The notes: a model not told the origin generated them from the letters alone. Positions 1 to 15,369 are shown, numbered from the stretch's first letter. The stretch: 64,000 nucleotides of DNA from Holothuria scabra (GCA_037179385.1 CM074187.1:3224001-3288000); one strand, 5' to 3'. Translations and numbers: made by a program.

Positions 1-176
1 AAGAGATTACCCAACTGTTTGGTAAATTAGCATTTTAAAACATACCCACTTGTTGGGCACTTCTTTTATTAAGCTGTTGGGCAAATGCATTAACCAAATG
101 TCGGTTATATGTTAATCATCTTTTCCTTAAACGTTGGTGCTTTCTTTACATGTTAGGTTGTAGGTTATGGCAGGGA
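1..176. other. Intergenic, unassigned
   Basis: AT-rich sequence with a loosely repeated motif (cccaactgtttgg, cccacttgttggg, aagctgttgggc). No coding signal is recognised. Confidence 0.4.
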
Positions 177-455
177 GGAGTAAAAACTGGCTCAAAAAGG
201 GGTGAATACTACAAAAGGTCAATTCTAACATTAAGGCCGTGTGGAGCGAGAGTACCTAGCCTCATGATCAGTCGGTTTTCAGCACTAAGACGGTCACGAT
301 CGGAGCCTCGGCACATTACAGCTGCCGTTACAGTTAAATGCTTGGCTAAATTTTTCTCAACTCTAAAAGCAGTGATGGGGGGTTCCGGGAAAACATCACG
401 GGTTGAGATGTCTTGTCGGAGCAACTCTACATTTTTGTGGACAGCGTGTAAAATA
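177..455 (-). pseudogene. PLE-A fragment, antisense half of an inverted pair (copy A0)
   Basis: This is a fragment of Penelope-like element family A read on the minus strand. It matches the stretch around the end of the GIY-YIG endonuclease seen near 25,640-25,790: the start of the 3' UTR plus the last codons (residues SDRDRLSAENRLIM). It then jumps, by an internal deletion of most of the endonuclease, to the segment just upstream of the domain (HKNVELLRQD, EPPITAFRVEKNLA). At about 455 it meets a plus-strand copy of the same family head to head. No terminal (TA)n is visible on its left, so its 3' end is missing. It is non-functional. Confidence 0.8.
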
Positions 456-1352
456 AATAAAAATTTAGCCAACCATTTAGTTCGGGCTTCCCACCCACAG
501 ACTTCTTTCGACGACACGGCTGGTACCTTTCCATGTAACCGTCCGAGGTGTAATACATGTCCAGTTGTTGGCAAGCACGACCTCGTCAACATTTCAGGCC
601 CCAACGGCAAAAGCTTTATTGTCAAACAAAGATTCTCCTGCATTTCCTTTAATGTAGTTTATATTTTAGCTTGTGGGTGATGTAACTCGTTGTATGTGGG
701 AGAGACCAAGCGCCGCCTCGCGGATCGAGTCACCGAGCACCTTAGGTCCATCAAACAGAATCTCCATGGATGCCCGGTGACTGCACATTTTAATCCCCCT
801 TCACCTTGTTCTATACAGCATTTTACTGTAACGGCAGCTGTAATGTGCCGAGGCTCCGATCGTGACCGCCTAAGTGCTGAAAACCGACTGATCATGAGGC
901 TAGGTACTCTCGCTCCACACGGCCTTAACGTTAGAATTGACCTTTTGTAATATTCACCCTTTTTTGAGCCAGTTTTTACTCCTTTTACACTTACCCGTTC
1001 GTGCTCATTTTTTACTGTGTAGCCCTAATTATTTTTTCCGGACCTAGTTTTTGTCTACTTTTTTCCCCTTTTTTCCGACCATGTTCGATTTGTACGTGCA
1101 CTTTTTCATCCAGGACGCTCTTTTTCTTTTTTTGATTTGTGTTTCATCCTTCGCTTTCATGTTTTCTGACAGTCACTATCGTCCGGTTTTGTTTTTACAG
1201 CGAACGCTTCGGATTTGATGTTTGTCGTGTCCAATTGTTACTGTTGGTTGTTCAGTTTGGTTTTTGCCACCTGCTAAAGGGTTTATACCCGAAACGTCTT
1301 GGAGTTTTCCGCAAACTTGTAAGCACTTCTTACTACCTCCTTTCGACCTGTA
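456..1352 (+). pseudogene. PLE-A GIY-YIG endonuclease and 3' UTR, nonsense-mutated (copy A1)
   Basis: This is the C-terminal GIY-YIG endonuclease of PLE family A, which in the family nicks target DNA for target-primed reverse transcription. Visible in order: NLANHLVRASHPQTSF, a Cys-rich linker (CNRPRCNTCPVVGKH), the first half of the domain (NVVYILACG), an in-frame TGA at about 678 where the other copies have GGA (Gly), then the second half (LYVGETKRRLADRVTEH). The frame ends near 950. The 3' UTR carries a hammerhead-like motif (1,271-1,303). The copy ends at the first of the two tttcgacct boxes of the family, followed by a short TA run rather than the longer end seen near 37,200. The RT region is absent (5' truncated). 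Confidence 0.85.
1271..1303 (+). other. Degenerate hammerhead-like motif of PLE-A
   Basis: CTGCTAA, then GGGT/ACCC arms, then GAAAC. It resembles the CUGANGA - stem II - GAAA core of hammerhead ribozymes known from PLEs. It has a mutated core box here and no stem III, so it is not expected to cleave. Confidence 0.5.
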
Positions 1353-4091
<2,739 letters not shown>

Positions 4092-4107
4092 ATATATATA
4101 TATATAT
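4092..4107. repeat. (TA)n array 3 (short)
   Basis: About eight TA units, shared by the end of the plus-strand PLE-B copy and the 3' end of the minus-strand PLE-F copy. Confidence 0.9.
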
Positions 4108-4976
4108 TGCAAAGGTTGCAATAAGTTCTTACAACATAGCTTTACAGAACTGTTTCGTAAGGGCCAATGAAGTAGGTCCTCACTCCTCGGAAGCCTGAAG
4201 TAAAATGATGTCAATGACGTTAACTACGTGTGTGTTCGCTGCTTTTGAACGTGTCCGTTTTAAAACACGTGTTCGTTCCGTGTTCGTTGAGAACAGGCAA
4301 GAACGGTGTAAAGCGAGCCAAGATACATTACCTATTAGAATAATTACACAGTAGATGTTTGTTCCTGTGTCTACAAGAGCTTATTAGTTCGTTTCTTTTA
4401 GAGTTGCTAAAGAAGGTTTGAGTATAATGAAGAACTTTTCTTCCAGACAGAGATTACAAGTTTAAGAGGATGTGGAGTATGCTCGGGCTTTGTTCATGAG
4501 TTTCTATTTTACGGAGTGTTCTACATTTGAATCCTTTAGTTTTTCGGATGTATTCCCTGAGTACAGTTGCGTTTCTTTCGTCTTTGTGTTTAAAGCTAGA
4601 CTTGTGGTCGGTGTATCTTGTTTTGAATGTGATTTCTGTTAGACCAATGTATGTTTCTTCGTTGTGGTTGTCGTGGCGTGTTACAGTTGCTTGGTACACA
4701 ATGTTGTTCGTGAGGCAGTTGCCTTCCAATGGGCATTCGCTTTGCTTTCTGCAATTGCAGTTGCTTCGCGTTTCTGGTTGTACTTCCTGTTTCGCCAGTA
4801 TGTATTTGTTGTGCGCTGATATAATTTGGTTTATGTTTGCCATGCAGCTGTAGCTCAGTTTCACCGTGTTTCTGTTAAGTAAAGTATGTAGTTTTTGCCC
4901 AGGTGGGAAGCAGCTGTCCAAGAGGTTAAAGAATTTCTTGCCAATGTTGGTTGTGACACTATCACTATACGAGGGG
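4108..4976 (-). pseudogene. PLE-F: C-terminal GIY-YIG endonuclease with 3' UTR (copy F1)
   Basis: The minus-strand frame runs from about 4,976 to 4,454 with no stop. It starts [18 protein letters not shown], then [19 protein letters not shown] Cys cluster (CNCRKQSECPLEGNC) precedes the endonuclease: NIVYQATVTR is the first half and EETYIGLTEITFKTRY the second, followed by HKSSFKHKDERNAT. This CNCR-type GIY-YIG region, common in cnidarian repeats, differs clearly from those of families A, B, D and E. The last part (REYIRKTKGFKCRTLR) is frameshifted. The roughly 330-bp 3' UTR holds a damaged hammerhead (4,128-4,200) and ends on (TA)n. Everything upstream (the RT) is lost at a G-run and a (TA)n near 4,980-5,030. 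Exact PLE clade is uncertain. Confidence 0.8.
4128..4200 (-). ncRNA. Inactivated hammerhead ribozyme in PLE-F 3' UTR
   Basis: This is the minus-strand equivalent of the complete ribozyme at 25,082-25,154. Stem II (GTGAGG/CCTTAC), GAAA, stem III (ACA-GTTC-TGT) and inner stem I (GCTT/AAGC) are kept. The first core box reads CCGAGGA instead of CTGAGGA, and the outer stem I is weakened (CTTCA against GTAAG). The U-to-C change in the core should abolish or strongly reduce cleavage. Confidence 0.75.
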
Positions 4977-4988
4977 GGGGGGGGGGGG
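4970..4988. repeat. Poly-G tract
   Basis: A run of about 17 G at the 5' truncation point of the PLE-F copy. Confidence 0.9.
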
Positions 4989-5028
4989 TTATGTTCCTAT
5001 TTCGTCTTCGTTTCGGGGCTCCCTTGGA

Positions 5029-5148
<120 letters not shown>

Positions 5149-6589
5149 TCTTAGACGTTTTCTGTTGGTTGCGCCACAAGGCACCATACAAAGTGGTGCC
5201 GCCGTAAGTCGTGCGGATTCCGCCCACAGAGCAAAAACCAATCCGCTTGGGGTCCAGGACTCCGCCATTTTAGTGATTTGAGAGGCTCCAAAATGGTCGA
5301 AAATGATATTCAAATGAAGGATTCTTAACTATGAATTTAATTCGGGGTGTGGTTAGGGAGGAGAATGGAATCGTGCAGTACAATGGCGTTTGATGAAGGA
5401 GAAACATACTTCAAAATTGAGCATGTGATAGATCATTTGAGAAAGGGCATTTTAAAGAGATCCAAAGTGTATTGGGACATTTTATCAATAGGGAGTTCTA
5501 ATTAAAATACCGAGGCAATATGCGTGGGTCCAGAGGCCCGCAACAAGCCCCGCGGAAGCTCTGAAATTTTATGCTTTTTAGGGGTTTTCATTAAAGCAAA
5601 GAAGTTATTTTGTATGGGTATTACCAATAATCCTAAAAGGTACATTATTGCTGGGGCAAATATGTGTCGTTGATGCCAATAAGGGGACTGGGGACATACC
5701 TCCCTCTCAGAACGGTATGTTAAAAAGGGCCTAATTTGAGGAGAAGAAGGAGGATAATTTGAAAAAGAAACTGTTAGAAAGGCGAGAGTAAACTTCCCTT
5801 TAGGTGATCGTTATTGTGGGGGTCCAGGGCAGAGCTCAAGCTTGGCGACGTTTGCACTCTGAAGAGTAATACTCCAAAAATAGCCGAATGTAATAAAAGC
5901 AACTTCAATTTGTTTAATTACCTCAAAAAAAAAAAAAAATGTTTTGCGACATATATTTATTTGGAGGCAGGCCCCCTGGTCCCCCACTTCCGCCGCCTAT
6001 GTTTGTATTTAGTCAATTCTTACGAATTTTCATCCAAGACCTAGCTTGTCCCTCTCATCTGATATTCCCCTCCCAAAGAGGGGGTACTAGAGAAAGACTA
6101 GTAGAGCAAGGTAACGTAGTTATTCAGAGCTTCATGAATATCGTAACAAATCACCATCTCGCATTCCTTTGGTCTACCACTACTGAAAGATGAATCGGTG
6201 TTCTTAAAAAAGGGATCGAATTCCTAAAGGAAGGTAATGACCTAATAATCTTCTTTAACAAATCTTCCTTTTTAGTCTTTCGTAAACTGATAATCTGAAA
6301 TTGTAACTTTTGCCCCCTTCTCCATTCTGCTGGCATGTCGTAGCACTGGTGGAGCAGAATGGTTTAATTTTCTTCCATACCTCTCCTGGTTCCAAAATTT
6401 TCCTTCCTAATGTCATGTTGTCTATTCGCCCCCTCCCGAGCCGTTTTCAATTATTGCTGTAGAAACAGGTACTGCTTTCCGTTTATATTTTATTAATAAT
6501 AAAATCTTCAAGAGATCATACGACCGGTTTTCCAGAGGAAGAAAATTTCCATCTTTCCAATCTTCATCTTGCTAGGTTTTATTGGGTTT
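5149..6589. other. Gene-free stretch
   Basis: No coding signal is recognised. It includes a poly-A run near 5,926-5,939 and a somewhat GC-richer patch with an inverted motif (aaggcaccatacaaagtggtgccgcc) near 5,179-5,205. Confidence 0.5.
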
Positions 6590-6960
6590 GATTTTCATTC
6601 CTCATCATTACGTTAACATGGGAAAATCGAATGGATTTTAAAGATTTATTCCGTTGTTCATTAACCAAAACTTTTCGCTCCTGAATTCTTATAAATTTTG
6701 CAAGGTCTGATTGACCTCTTGACCTGAGTTGGCTAGCGTCCGTGATCCCATGCACAGGTGGGTAAGTTTTACACGTTTTTTGACATACATTGAAATCACA
6801 ATTTAGCTTTTACAGCTCTCTTGGAAGTTTTGTCACTGCACAACTCACTGAACATTCTTATTCCTGCCATGTAATTCTTCTTTCTTTTATCCTACCAGTT
6901 CTTTCATGTTTACCTTCTGTACGGTTTTAAAGCAACCCACTTTTAATTTTGTTAGGTTTC
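6590..6960 (+). pseudogene. Old PLE-E relic, end of endonuclease and 3' UTR (copy E3)
   Basis: A diverged copy of the PLE-E 3' region. The order cattacgttaacatggg, aatcgaatggattttaaaga, ttttgcaaggtctgattgac, cacaggtgggtaagtttta, ggaagttttgtcactgcac matches the sequence at 21,235-21,475. It covers the last codons of the GIY-YIG protein and part of the 3' UTR. Many point changes mark it as older than the copies near 20-21.6 kb. No (TA)n end is visible. Confidence 0.8.
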
Positions 6961-9621
6961 AGAGTTTTACTGCTGTTACTATACTCTTCGAGAATTTGTT
7001 TTTGGAGATAGTGATGACCTACAAAAAGGAGATTGTTGCTGGTCAGAATCAGGTGCATTAGTTATCCTTGGGTTGTCTTTGTGTGAGTGAATAAGTTGTC
7101 GATTTTTAGTTCGAAATTAATTTTCGACGTTGGATTAAAACTTTATACAGCGGCAGAACTGCCGGTGTTTTTTACCATGGTTATTCGACAGGTTCCTTTC
7201 CAATTCACATGGTGGTTAGACAAGAATTCCCTTAAGGCTTTTACTTGATCATGTTCCGTGTTGATACTGCTGTAAAAAGAACATGTTTTATTTGACTGAA
7301 ATATTAATGGTAGGCTATTATGGTTTTGGGTAAAGAGGTTAAAATTCACTATTGTGAGAGACGATCTTTCTCTTAGATGGTAGTCGTAGAAGCGTTTTGA
7401 ATTTAGTAAGCGTACTAAACAAATTTAGTGTGGCTTCCGTTTAAATTTTTCGCAAGATATTACCTTGGACTTACCGGTGCAGCAATACCCCCCCCCCCCC
7501 CCATTATATCAAGGACTTAGATCTTCAGACGGGGAAAGGACATAAAAGATGTTTAGGCGTACTCACTTGCAACAAGGGAGATGAACTTTCATACTTATGT
7601 TCAAATACGCCTGGAATAATTCAACAGCTTGAACTTATAGAACACTAGAGACTCTCTTTCAAGTCTTGCAAAATTTCCCCTGATCATATACCTAAACAAG
7701 GTACAAAATATAATTCATATTTAATCTGGAATTGCATACCTGACACGGTTAAACGTAACAACGTGATAAGTAATATGATTGAAAGAGTCTTACATTGGTT
7801 GACGCGTGACATTTGTCCAAGGGGTTTTCTAGGGGAAAAATATTCAAAGAATTAAGCCACTGGCTACTGGTTTTTATATTTCGCTTTCAAAATTTGTCAA
7901 AAGTACAAGAAATTTCTGGAATATTCGTTCTGATGACTTAGAGAAAAGAATACTTAATAAAGCAGGTTTGTGTATCGTGGAATGCACGTACGTTTTGTAA
8001 CATTATGTTAATTTTAACATAATGTAACATTTTGTTAATTTTTGGTGGACAAATCATCTGATTACTCCTTCATGAAATGACAAACTCTTAAATTTTATTT
8101 CTTAAGTTTCATTATGTTGGTTGGATTTTGAGGAAACATCTCTTCCCGCATGCGAGTTTTTTCCCTTTTTTCATATGACTCTATGGAGAACAGAGACTGG
8201 TGTTTTTTTACCTCTCACTACTTATTTGGTTTTCTACCAACAATAGTACGATGATGGACCTTCAAAATAAATTGCTTAACATGATTCTGCAGAATACTTT
8301 CACTCCTCAGAACACTTTTCCAATCTTAGCAAAAGTTCTAACCTACTCAATGGTAGTATTAAATGGACCAAGAGTAGTTCGGTGACAAGCACTGTTCTAT
8401 CCTCTTTAAAATTACCGTTTCAGTGGTCTCTTAGACCAGAATTCAATATTTCCAGTTTGAATTTTTAAACCGTATTCTCGGGATCAATAAACTTCCCTAC
8501 ATAATGAATTGATCAATACTAACCTATGTACGTTCCCTCATTTAGCAGTTTCTGCCATATAGCATCTTTTCTACAAGTGATTTTATATCTACGATTCCTA
8601 CAAATTCTTATCATATGTTCTTTGGCTAGCAGTTTATGTCATCTAGAAAGATTTAATTCTTTGAGGTTAAATTTTCTTTAAAAGTCGGAAGCAACATCTC
8701 TTCAAAGCCGTAAGATTCACAGAACCAAAGATACTAAAGTTTAAAAAAGTGATTTCCCTCTTATTTATCGTTTATTTATAAATAGTTTCAATGGAAAACA
8801 GTGAATTTCGTTTCCTTGTCTTGCAAATATTTCAAATTAGCAACCAGAGCAGTGCGTTGTTATTATATATCGTTATGACTGGTCATGTTGGGAATCAAAA
8901 TTTTGCAGTTATATTTTACTCGTAGCAGGCACGATTTCTCTTAATAATAATGGTCATAGTTCTATATTTGGAACATTGTAACTGACAATGCTAGAGTCAA
9001 TCGGTCTTTCCCTTTATATAAGTTGGGACAATTTATCGTGTCTCTCGTGCAAGGGTTTGTCCTATGTCTTATCTATATCAAAGGAAAGGTTATTATTCTA
9101 ACTTCATGAATAAATTATCTGTAAGCTGACTAAAGGGAATAAATGAGAAGGAAAAGAGAATCGGATTGAAGGCGTTTGTGCAAACTAAGATACCTTTCTC
9201 GGCTGGCATGTTCTTGTACAACGAAGACACGTCAAGAGTGGATGAAATCCGAGGTGTCCTACACTAAAAATGGAGGGATGGATCCAGGGGTTGAATGCAT
9301 GCCAACAATTTTCGAAAATGTTATCTTAATCTGTCAGTCCCGTGAATTTTGGGATAAGGTTTAATGAAATGAAGAAAAGAATTTAGAAACGGCTCGGTTT
9401 CGGAATCGACATGGAGAAGGTTCGATTCAGTTTCAGGGTGAATCGTTTTATGTCGCCATTACTTTGTTGCAATTTTCAAAGTTAAATCTGAGTCTACAAA
9501 TCTCCGGTGGTAGGTGTTGCTGAGAAATTGAGGCCCTCGTCCATGCAAAATTGCATCTGCGCTGCAGCAATCAACTGCAAAGCCTTTGTCCGCCGTCTTC
9601 ATTCCAATATCATTACGATCA
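6961..9621. other. Gene-free stretch
   Basis: AT-rich with no recognised gene or repeat family. A 12-13 base C-run lies near 7,490 and a short palindromic repeat (aacattatgttaattttaacataatgtaac) near 7,998-8,028. The short open frames show no family motifs. Confidence 0.5.
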
Positions 9622-9835
9622 TTACAGACCCTGTGTGGCTGGCCACTCCCATCTTGTGAAATTTACAAGAAAATCTCGGGCTGGGATGTGATTTTTCACG
9701 CCCTCTTCAAGGGTAGAATTAAATGATTCAAGTTGTGGACAACAACCCTTAGGTGGGTTACAGGTGTTGCACGTCGTCTTTGTCGGCAAAATACCCCCGA
9801 AGAACGCTGTCAAGTCCAGAGATAGTTTCTCCTTG
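9622..9835 (-). pseudogene. Old PLE-B N-terminal relic (copy B3)
   Basis: The minus-strand translation EKLSLDLTAFFGG then NPPKGCCPQLESFNSTLEEG and VKNHIPARDF aligns with the PLE-B segments QKLSLDMKAFFRR and NPPKGRCLQLESFISAIEEN, VKNHTPSPDF at 2,600-2,820. The intervening acidic segment (REYFADEDGLNSPP in B1) is deleted. This is a short, decayed fragment of the region before the KPADKG box; no RT motifs remain. Confidence 0.75.
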
Positions 9836-12800
9836 ACAGTCAAGATAGGAACGAAAATAACCTTCAGACCAAGAAAAAAGACATCTCCGAGCCGTTTTGA
9901 TTTGAAATAATCTTTCCTGTCAATTTGCACCTCCACTAGTACTCCTGCAAATTACTTAAAAATTACTTTAAATCTCTTAAATATGTTTAAACACATAACA
10001 TAACCGCAAGAAATACTTTTATAGCTCTGCTTGATTACCTTTCAAACCATTTCGGTCATTCGACCTTCCTTACCTGAGACTGAAACGTTCAATAGAAAAA
10101 ACGTAGGGGTGAGTATCTACCAGCCTAATGGACATTGTTGATACGCTTTTAGGATCCAAGTTCATGCCCTTTGTTCAGCAGAAGAGGTATATAGTACGTA
10201 TTTGAACAGTTCAGTACATTTCACGGATAAGGATATTTTAGTTGGGCTCATGATAAACCTGATGCATTCAGTGGTAACAAATACCTTAGGCTGATAGATA
10301 CTCGCTCTTACATGTGAGGTAGTGTATCTTTAAGGTTCAATTGAGGATCGTCTTTTTGAAATAAAATCATTCAACTTAATTGAATCAATCCTGATTCCAG
10401 GAGTGATCTCTGACACGGGCCTATCTAAGTTTGGAAAGAATGTATGTCCACAATTCTAAATACGGCCTTCTCGCCGAATTTTTGACTCCTTTCTGGAAGC
10501 TCGAGTAGCAAGGACTGGGTTCATAGCCAAAATGGTAAGGCGGACATTCAATGGAATTAATGCGGCGTTTATTCGATGTAATGTCGGCAATAATTAATGA
10601 ATTGCGTCCACGGTGACCATTCATACGCGATGTAGTAAAGTTTTGGGCAGAGCAAGCATTAAGGAAAACCAATAGTAGTTCGTAATTGCTACCTTCTCCA
10701 TTTGTCAAAGAACCGGATTGGAGTCAACCTAGTTATGGAAAATATTCAGAAAGCCTCCTCCCTGAAAAGTGAAGTTTTTGCATGCGTGCAAAAGATTCAC
10801 AGTAATCTCATCACATATCAGGAACATACACACTTGCAGTGGCTGTGAAATTCACGTTCAAAACAGTGGAATAATGTACGATTAATAGGGAGCTTTTCGC
10901 TGCTGTGCCCACATTAGCAGGTTTAAAAGGATTTGTAGTTAAGCAAATTTTGAGGGGACTGAAAGACCCAAGGTGTGAATAAATGTATCTGCTAAGATTC
11001 GCGACCTTCAAAGCTATATACCTGACGTTTCGTTTGAATGTTGCTGTAGATGCCAACAAAACAAAGTCTAACAAAAAATATAAATGTGATCCGTGCAGTT
11101 TTCTAGTGCAATACTGACTTATTTGCAAAGTGAATCTTTCCATTACACGTAATTCATGAGAGAGAAAGAGAGAGAGAGAGAGCCATAAAAAAGCTGCGTC
11201 GCTTTAAAAATTTTTCCAAACGATTAGGACAATATGTCTACATGACTGTTTGTTTTCAAGTCTACTACTAGTTTGTACACAAGATTCCTTCGTACATTAC
11301 CACTGCGGATCACAAAATGCATAAAATTAGTGGCCTTGAATATAATGTGATACAATTTAGCGTAGGTAAGTTTTATGAAATATATAAAAGCAGAGAAATA
11401 TATTATTGATTATTTCTTACTTCTAGAAAAGGAAACGGAGGCGTGGGATTCTAAATGTCAAGTGTTACGTCTCTGTGTCATTAAGTTTAGTTATTTATTA
11501 CTCATAGTAGCTTCAGATTAACGTTTATAAAGAAAAATGTTATCAATGTATCTTTTGCCATGACAGGTAATGTAATTCTGTCGGTCCAACATCCGGGCAT
11601 TTGAATGACCTGGGTCATGAAAACCAGCTGGAGAAAAAAAAAAGACAGTCTGGCAGTGAGCGCAGTACACATATGCTATTGTCACAGCCTCAGGACACAC
11701 GATTATGGGCCTAACTGGCAAAGTTTCTTGAGACCGAGGTTGAATAGAAACCTAAGAATGTCACTAATGTCTGGCAAATGAGTAATATTGGATGCATGTT
11801 CACAGAACACTCGCTTACGAACGGCGAGAAACCCATTCTTATCGGAATGGGCCTACTGTGCGAGATTGGCCATTGCGTTTGCAGGCCATCTCCTAAAGAA
11901 AACAAGTAATTCCCTCCGCAAAAGGTTCTCTGATCATGAAAGCTGGATGTTTCAATTAAATTCGGTCATTATCCACAAGTTTAAAAAGACTGAACGTTGT
12001 TTAAAGGGCACATGTACACAATAAGGGTATATGCCTGCACTGCAGCTGAACTGCGCAACAACTGTTTCACTCCAAAACGTCACGTGATTGACTCTTCGCA
12101 CCGGATGTGACGTTCTTCGGACCGACAGAATATCCAACAAGAAAGGAAAAGTAGACCAAAGACACGCGCAATTCCCATAGTTCCAATCTTGACACGGGAA
12201 AGATAAACAGAGAGCTGCAAAAAAGTAAATTTAATTTAAATAATGTAAACATGAAAAGTTTAATGGTTAAATGGTCTTAAGTCCGTGTTAGGAGCATTTC
12301 GCTGGCGGTAAATCCTTGGATAAACTTAATCTCGAAAATTTTCTTTGTGAGTTTGTCTTAAAGTTTGAGGCTAGCAGTAGGCAACAGCTAACCTCTAAAC
12401 GAATAAAAAGTCATGGTAAAGTCCTTGGACGAGACTCTCACAACTAAAGATCAGACATTATATTTGCTTTTTTGAGCCTTGCTTGTAGAAAAGACTCCTA
12501 TCAAAATAGCCAATGTGTAATTCATTAAATTTTATTGAATGTTATTCAGGTCCAACAAGCATGAGCGTTGACCAGGTCGCTCATACTTTCCTTTGATAAC
12601 TATTTTTTCCATTTTTTTTTTATTAATGACTGTCGACTAGGAACCTTAGTGTTTCGGAACGTTCAGAGTGTTGTACTCTAAAATTGTTTACTGTTTGACT
12701 TCCATTTAACAATGCAAAAATCGTTGCAGAATCTACCGCCTTTTTCGTTTTGCTTTGTTAGTGTACAAGGTATCGCTACTTTTTTTTTTAATATTTTGTA

Positions 12801-13104
12801 GAACTGTTTCACACCAACGACGTATTTAAAGGTAAAGAGCAGTCCCACGAGCTTGTAGTAGTGTAGTAGATTGCCCTGTTTCATGATTGGCTCTTGGGAG
12901 TCATGTGACAATACTTTTGTCCTCAAATGTTAAATTTACTAAGAGTTACTGCTTAGTTTAACTTGAATGTGCAATATTCAAGTATTAAAATATTATAAAA
13001 TATACTTTGAAAAGAAATAAGAAGCAAATCAGTTGTGATATTTATCTGTTGCTTCAAAGTAAGTTTGGGGCGACTACTCTTGCCCTTTAACTATATACGC
13101 AATT
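9836..13104. other. Gene-free stretch
   Basis: AT-rich, with no recognised gene. A short (GA)n lies at about 11,161-11,182. Open frames here are short and lack recognisable domains. Confidence 0.5.
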
Positions 13105-14380
13105 CTAACCACTCTTGACTCTTGCACCAACGCCTTCAATCCGATTCTCATCTTTGGTGATGACCACTACTTCCAAATTCATAGTACAGCCAACCAAAAT
13201 GGCTCCCTCATTTGCTAACTTGCTTATGGAAAACTTCGAGCAAACATTTCTGTCTCGACAAAATTTGAAACCACAAATTTGGTTACGTTTCATAGACGAC
13301 ATCTTCATGATCTGGCCCCACGGTGAAGACGTTCTAAAAATTTTTTTGAGAACATCAATTCGTTCCATCCCACCATCAAATTTACGGCCGACCATTCCAG
13401 GTTCAGTGTCCATTTCCTGGACACCACTGTAACCATAGAAAATGGTTCATCCATAACAGACTTGTTCAACAAACCAACGGACAAGCACAACTACCTTCTA
13501 CCCAGCAGTTGCCATCCTCCGCACTGCGCCAAAAACATTCCGTACAGTCAAGCACTCCGTTTAAAACGCATCTGTTCCTCTGAAACACATTTGACGCTCG
13601 GGCAAAGGAACTATCCGGTTACCTCCGTAACCGGCAGTATTTTCGGGGTTCAATTGAAAATGCCATTAAAAAGGCAAAAGAAACCCCTCGCTCGCAAACT
13701 CTGACGTAAAAACTCGTCAGCGCAATTTCGACAGAGTGCCATTGTTAACTGAGTAACATCCCGGTCTACCACCACTAGCCAAATTCATCAAAAAGCATAT
13801 GCCCACACTTCAGAGTACCGATCGCCTAAGGTATATCTTTCCCCAGCCCCCCGTTGTTGCCTTCAAGCGGCCCTCAAATTTACGGGACATTTTGGTCCGG
13901 GCAAAATTCCAGGACAAGGCCTCAGTCGAGGAAAACAACGAAAATTTTGGTTGTTCACTTTGTTCTTTCAACTGAAAGACATGCGCCCTGGTTGAGATTC
14001 CACAAAAGGCTTCCAGAGCAATCAAAATGCACGCACCTTCCAAATTAGATCAGAAATTAATTGTCTTTCACAAAATGCCATTTATCTCATATACTGCAAT
14101 ATATGTGGTGTGCAGTATGTCGGAGAATCTAAAAATACTCTTCGAATGAGAATGACACAGCACAGGTCAGCAATTAAAACCAAAAAGGTTAAACAACCTG
14201 TTGCTAAACATTTCAATTTGCCTCATCATTCTATCAAAAATTTACGGTTTATTGCTGTCGACCAAAACGATACATGGACCGACAAAGCTCGAAAAGCTAA
14301 AGAAAATTTCTGGGAACTCAATCTCAAAACCACATCGCCTTTCGGCTTGAACATCAAAAGCGGCTTACCAGCTGGCTGAT
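13105..14380 (+). pseudogene. PLE-B copy with RT core, connector and GIY-YIG endonuclease (copy B2)
   Basis: This copy shows that family B has the standard RT-then-endonuclease order. It opens with LAPTPSIRF and two internal deletions relative to B1 that remove most of motif A and the A-B spacing. Then come motif B (KMAPSFANLLMENFEQTF), motif C (RFIDDIFMIW near 13,290), LFNKPTDKHNYLLPSS, and a connector in which EYHPGLP has become E-stop-HPGLP. After that are FPQPPVVAFKRPSNLRDIL and a Cys pair (FGCSLCSF). The GIY-YIG domain follows: AIYLIYCNICGVQYVGES, then TLRMRMTQHRSAI, and the frame ends SGLPAG-stop at 14,379. Several frameshifts make it non-functional. A MITE lies 60 bp downstream. Confidence 0.88.
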
Positions 14381-14440
14381 GATACAAACCCAAATAATCC
14401 GATTCTCTAATTGCCTTGAAGAGGATTTTCCTAGTGTTAA

Positions 14441-14644
14441 CCCTTTACCGTTGCTTGGGTCCTTTTGGACCCATGCGGAGAGCTCGGATGTCACACATCT
14501 TTACTGTTTCACGTGAGAGAGACAATAGTTTAAGGTCACAGGGTCAATGGCCTACGGAAGCCGATGCGGGGCGGGCTACGTCCGCTTTTCCGCCCAATCC
14601 CGAGGCGAGCAAATATGCCCCGATCGGAGCAAAACGGTAAAGGG
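14441..14644. mobile_element. piggyBac-like MITE (TTAA target duplication)
   Basis: A 204-bp element between two TTAA copies (14,437-14,440 and 14,645-14,648). Its ends are perfect 12-bp inverted repeats (CCCTTTACCGTT and AACGGTAAAGGG). A second nested hairpin, gggtccttttggaccc, follows the left end. TTAA duplication with termini starting CCC is the signature of the piggyBac superfamily. There is no transposase, so it is non-autonomous. It is GC-richer than its surroundings. Confidence 0.82.
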
Positions 14645-14648
14645 TTAA

Positions 14649-15124
<476 letters not shown>

Positions 15125-15309
15125 ACACATTCGAGACGGTATATTTCTTGTGTAGTAGTGGCATTTTAGCCAGGGCGTAATACTATTCGCTTCATGCATA
15201 GCACGCTCTTTGAGCTTGTGCACTTTGGTATTCGCAAGCAGTGTACCGTGAATGGCTGGACTGACGCAGGTTTTGCCTGTGTCAGTCTTGTCATTCCGTC
15301 TTGAAATCA

Positions 15310-15369
15310 ACTCTGAGCTGCACTGAGGAGATCTAACAAGGTCGAAACAGTACTGTCTGCAGATTGAGT
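15310..15369 (+). ncRNA. Type I hammerhead ribozyme (retrozyme-1, first)
   Basis: Stem I: outer ACTC/GAGT, internal loop TGAG/ATT, inner CTGCA/TGCAG. Core CTGAGGA at 15,323-15,329. Stem II GATC/GGTC with loop TAACAA. GAAA at 15,344-15,347. Stem III ACA-GTAC-TGT, then C17 at 15,357. The predicted cut is between 15,357 and 15,358. All conserved core positions (CUGANGA, GAAA, NUH) are present, and a stem I internal loop like this is typical of natural type I ribozymes. Confidence 0.92.

Noticed and set aside
9622..9936. 104-codon protein gene
   Set aside because: The C-terminal half matches PLE-B with internal deletion; it is a relic and not a host gene.
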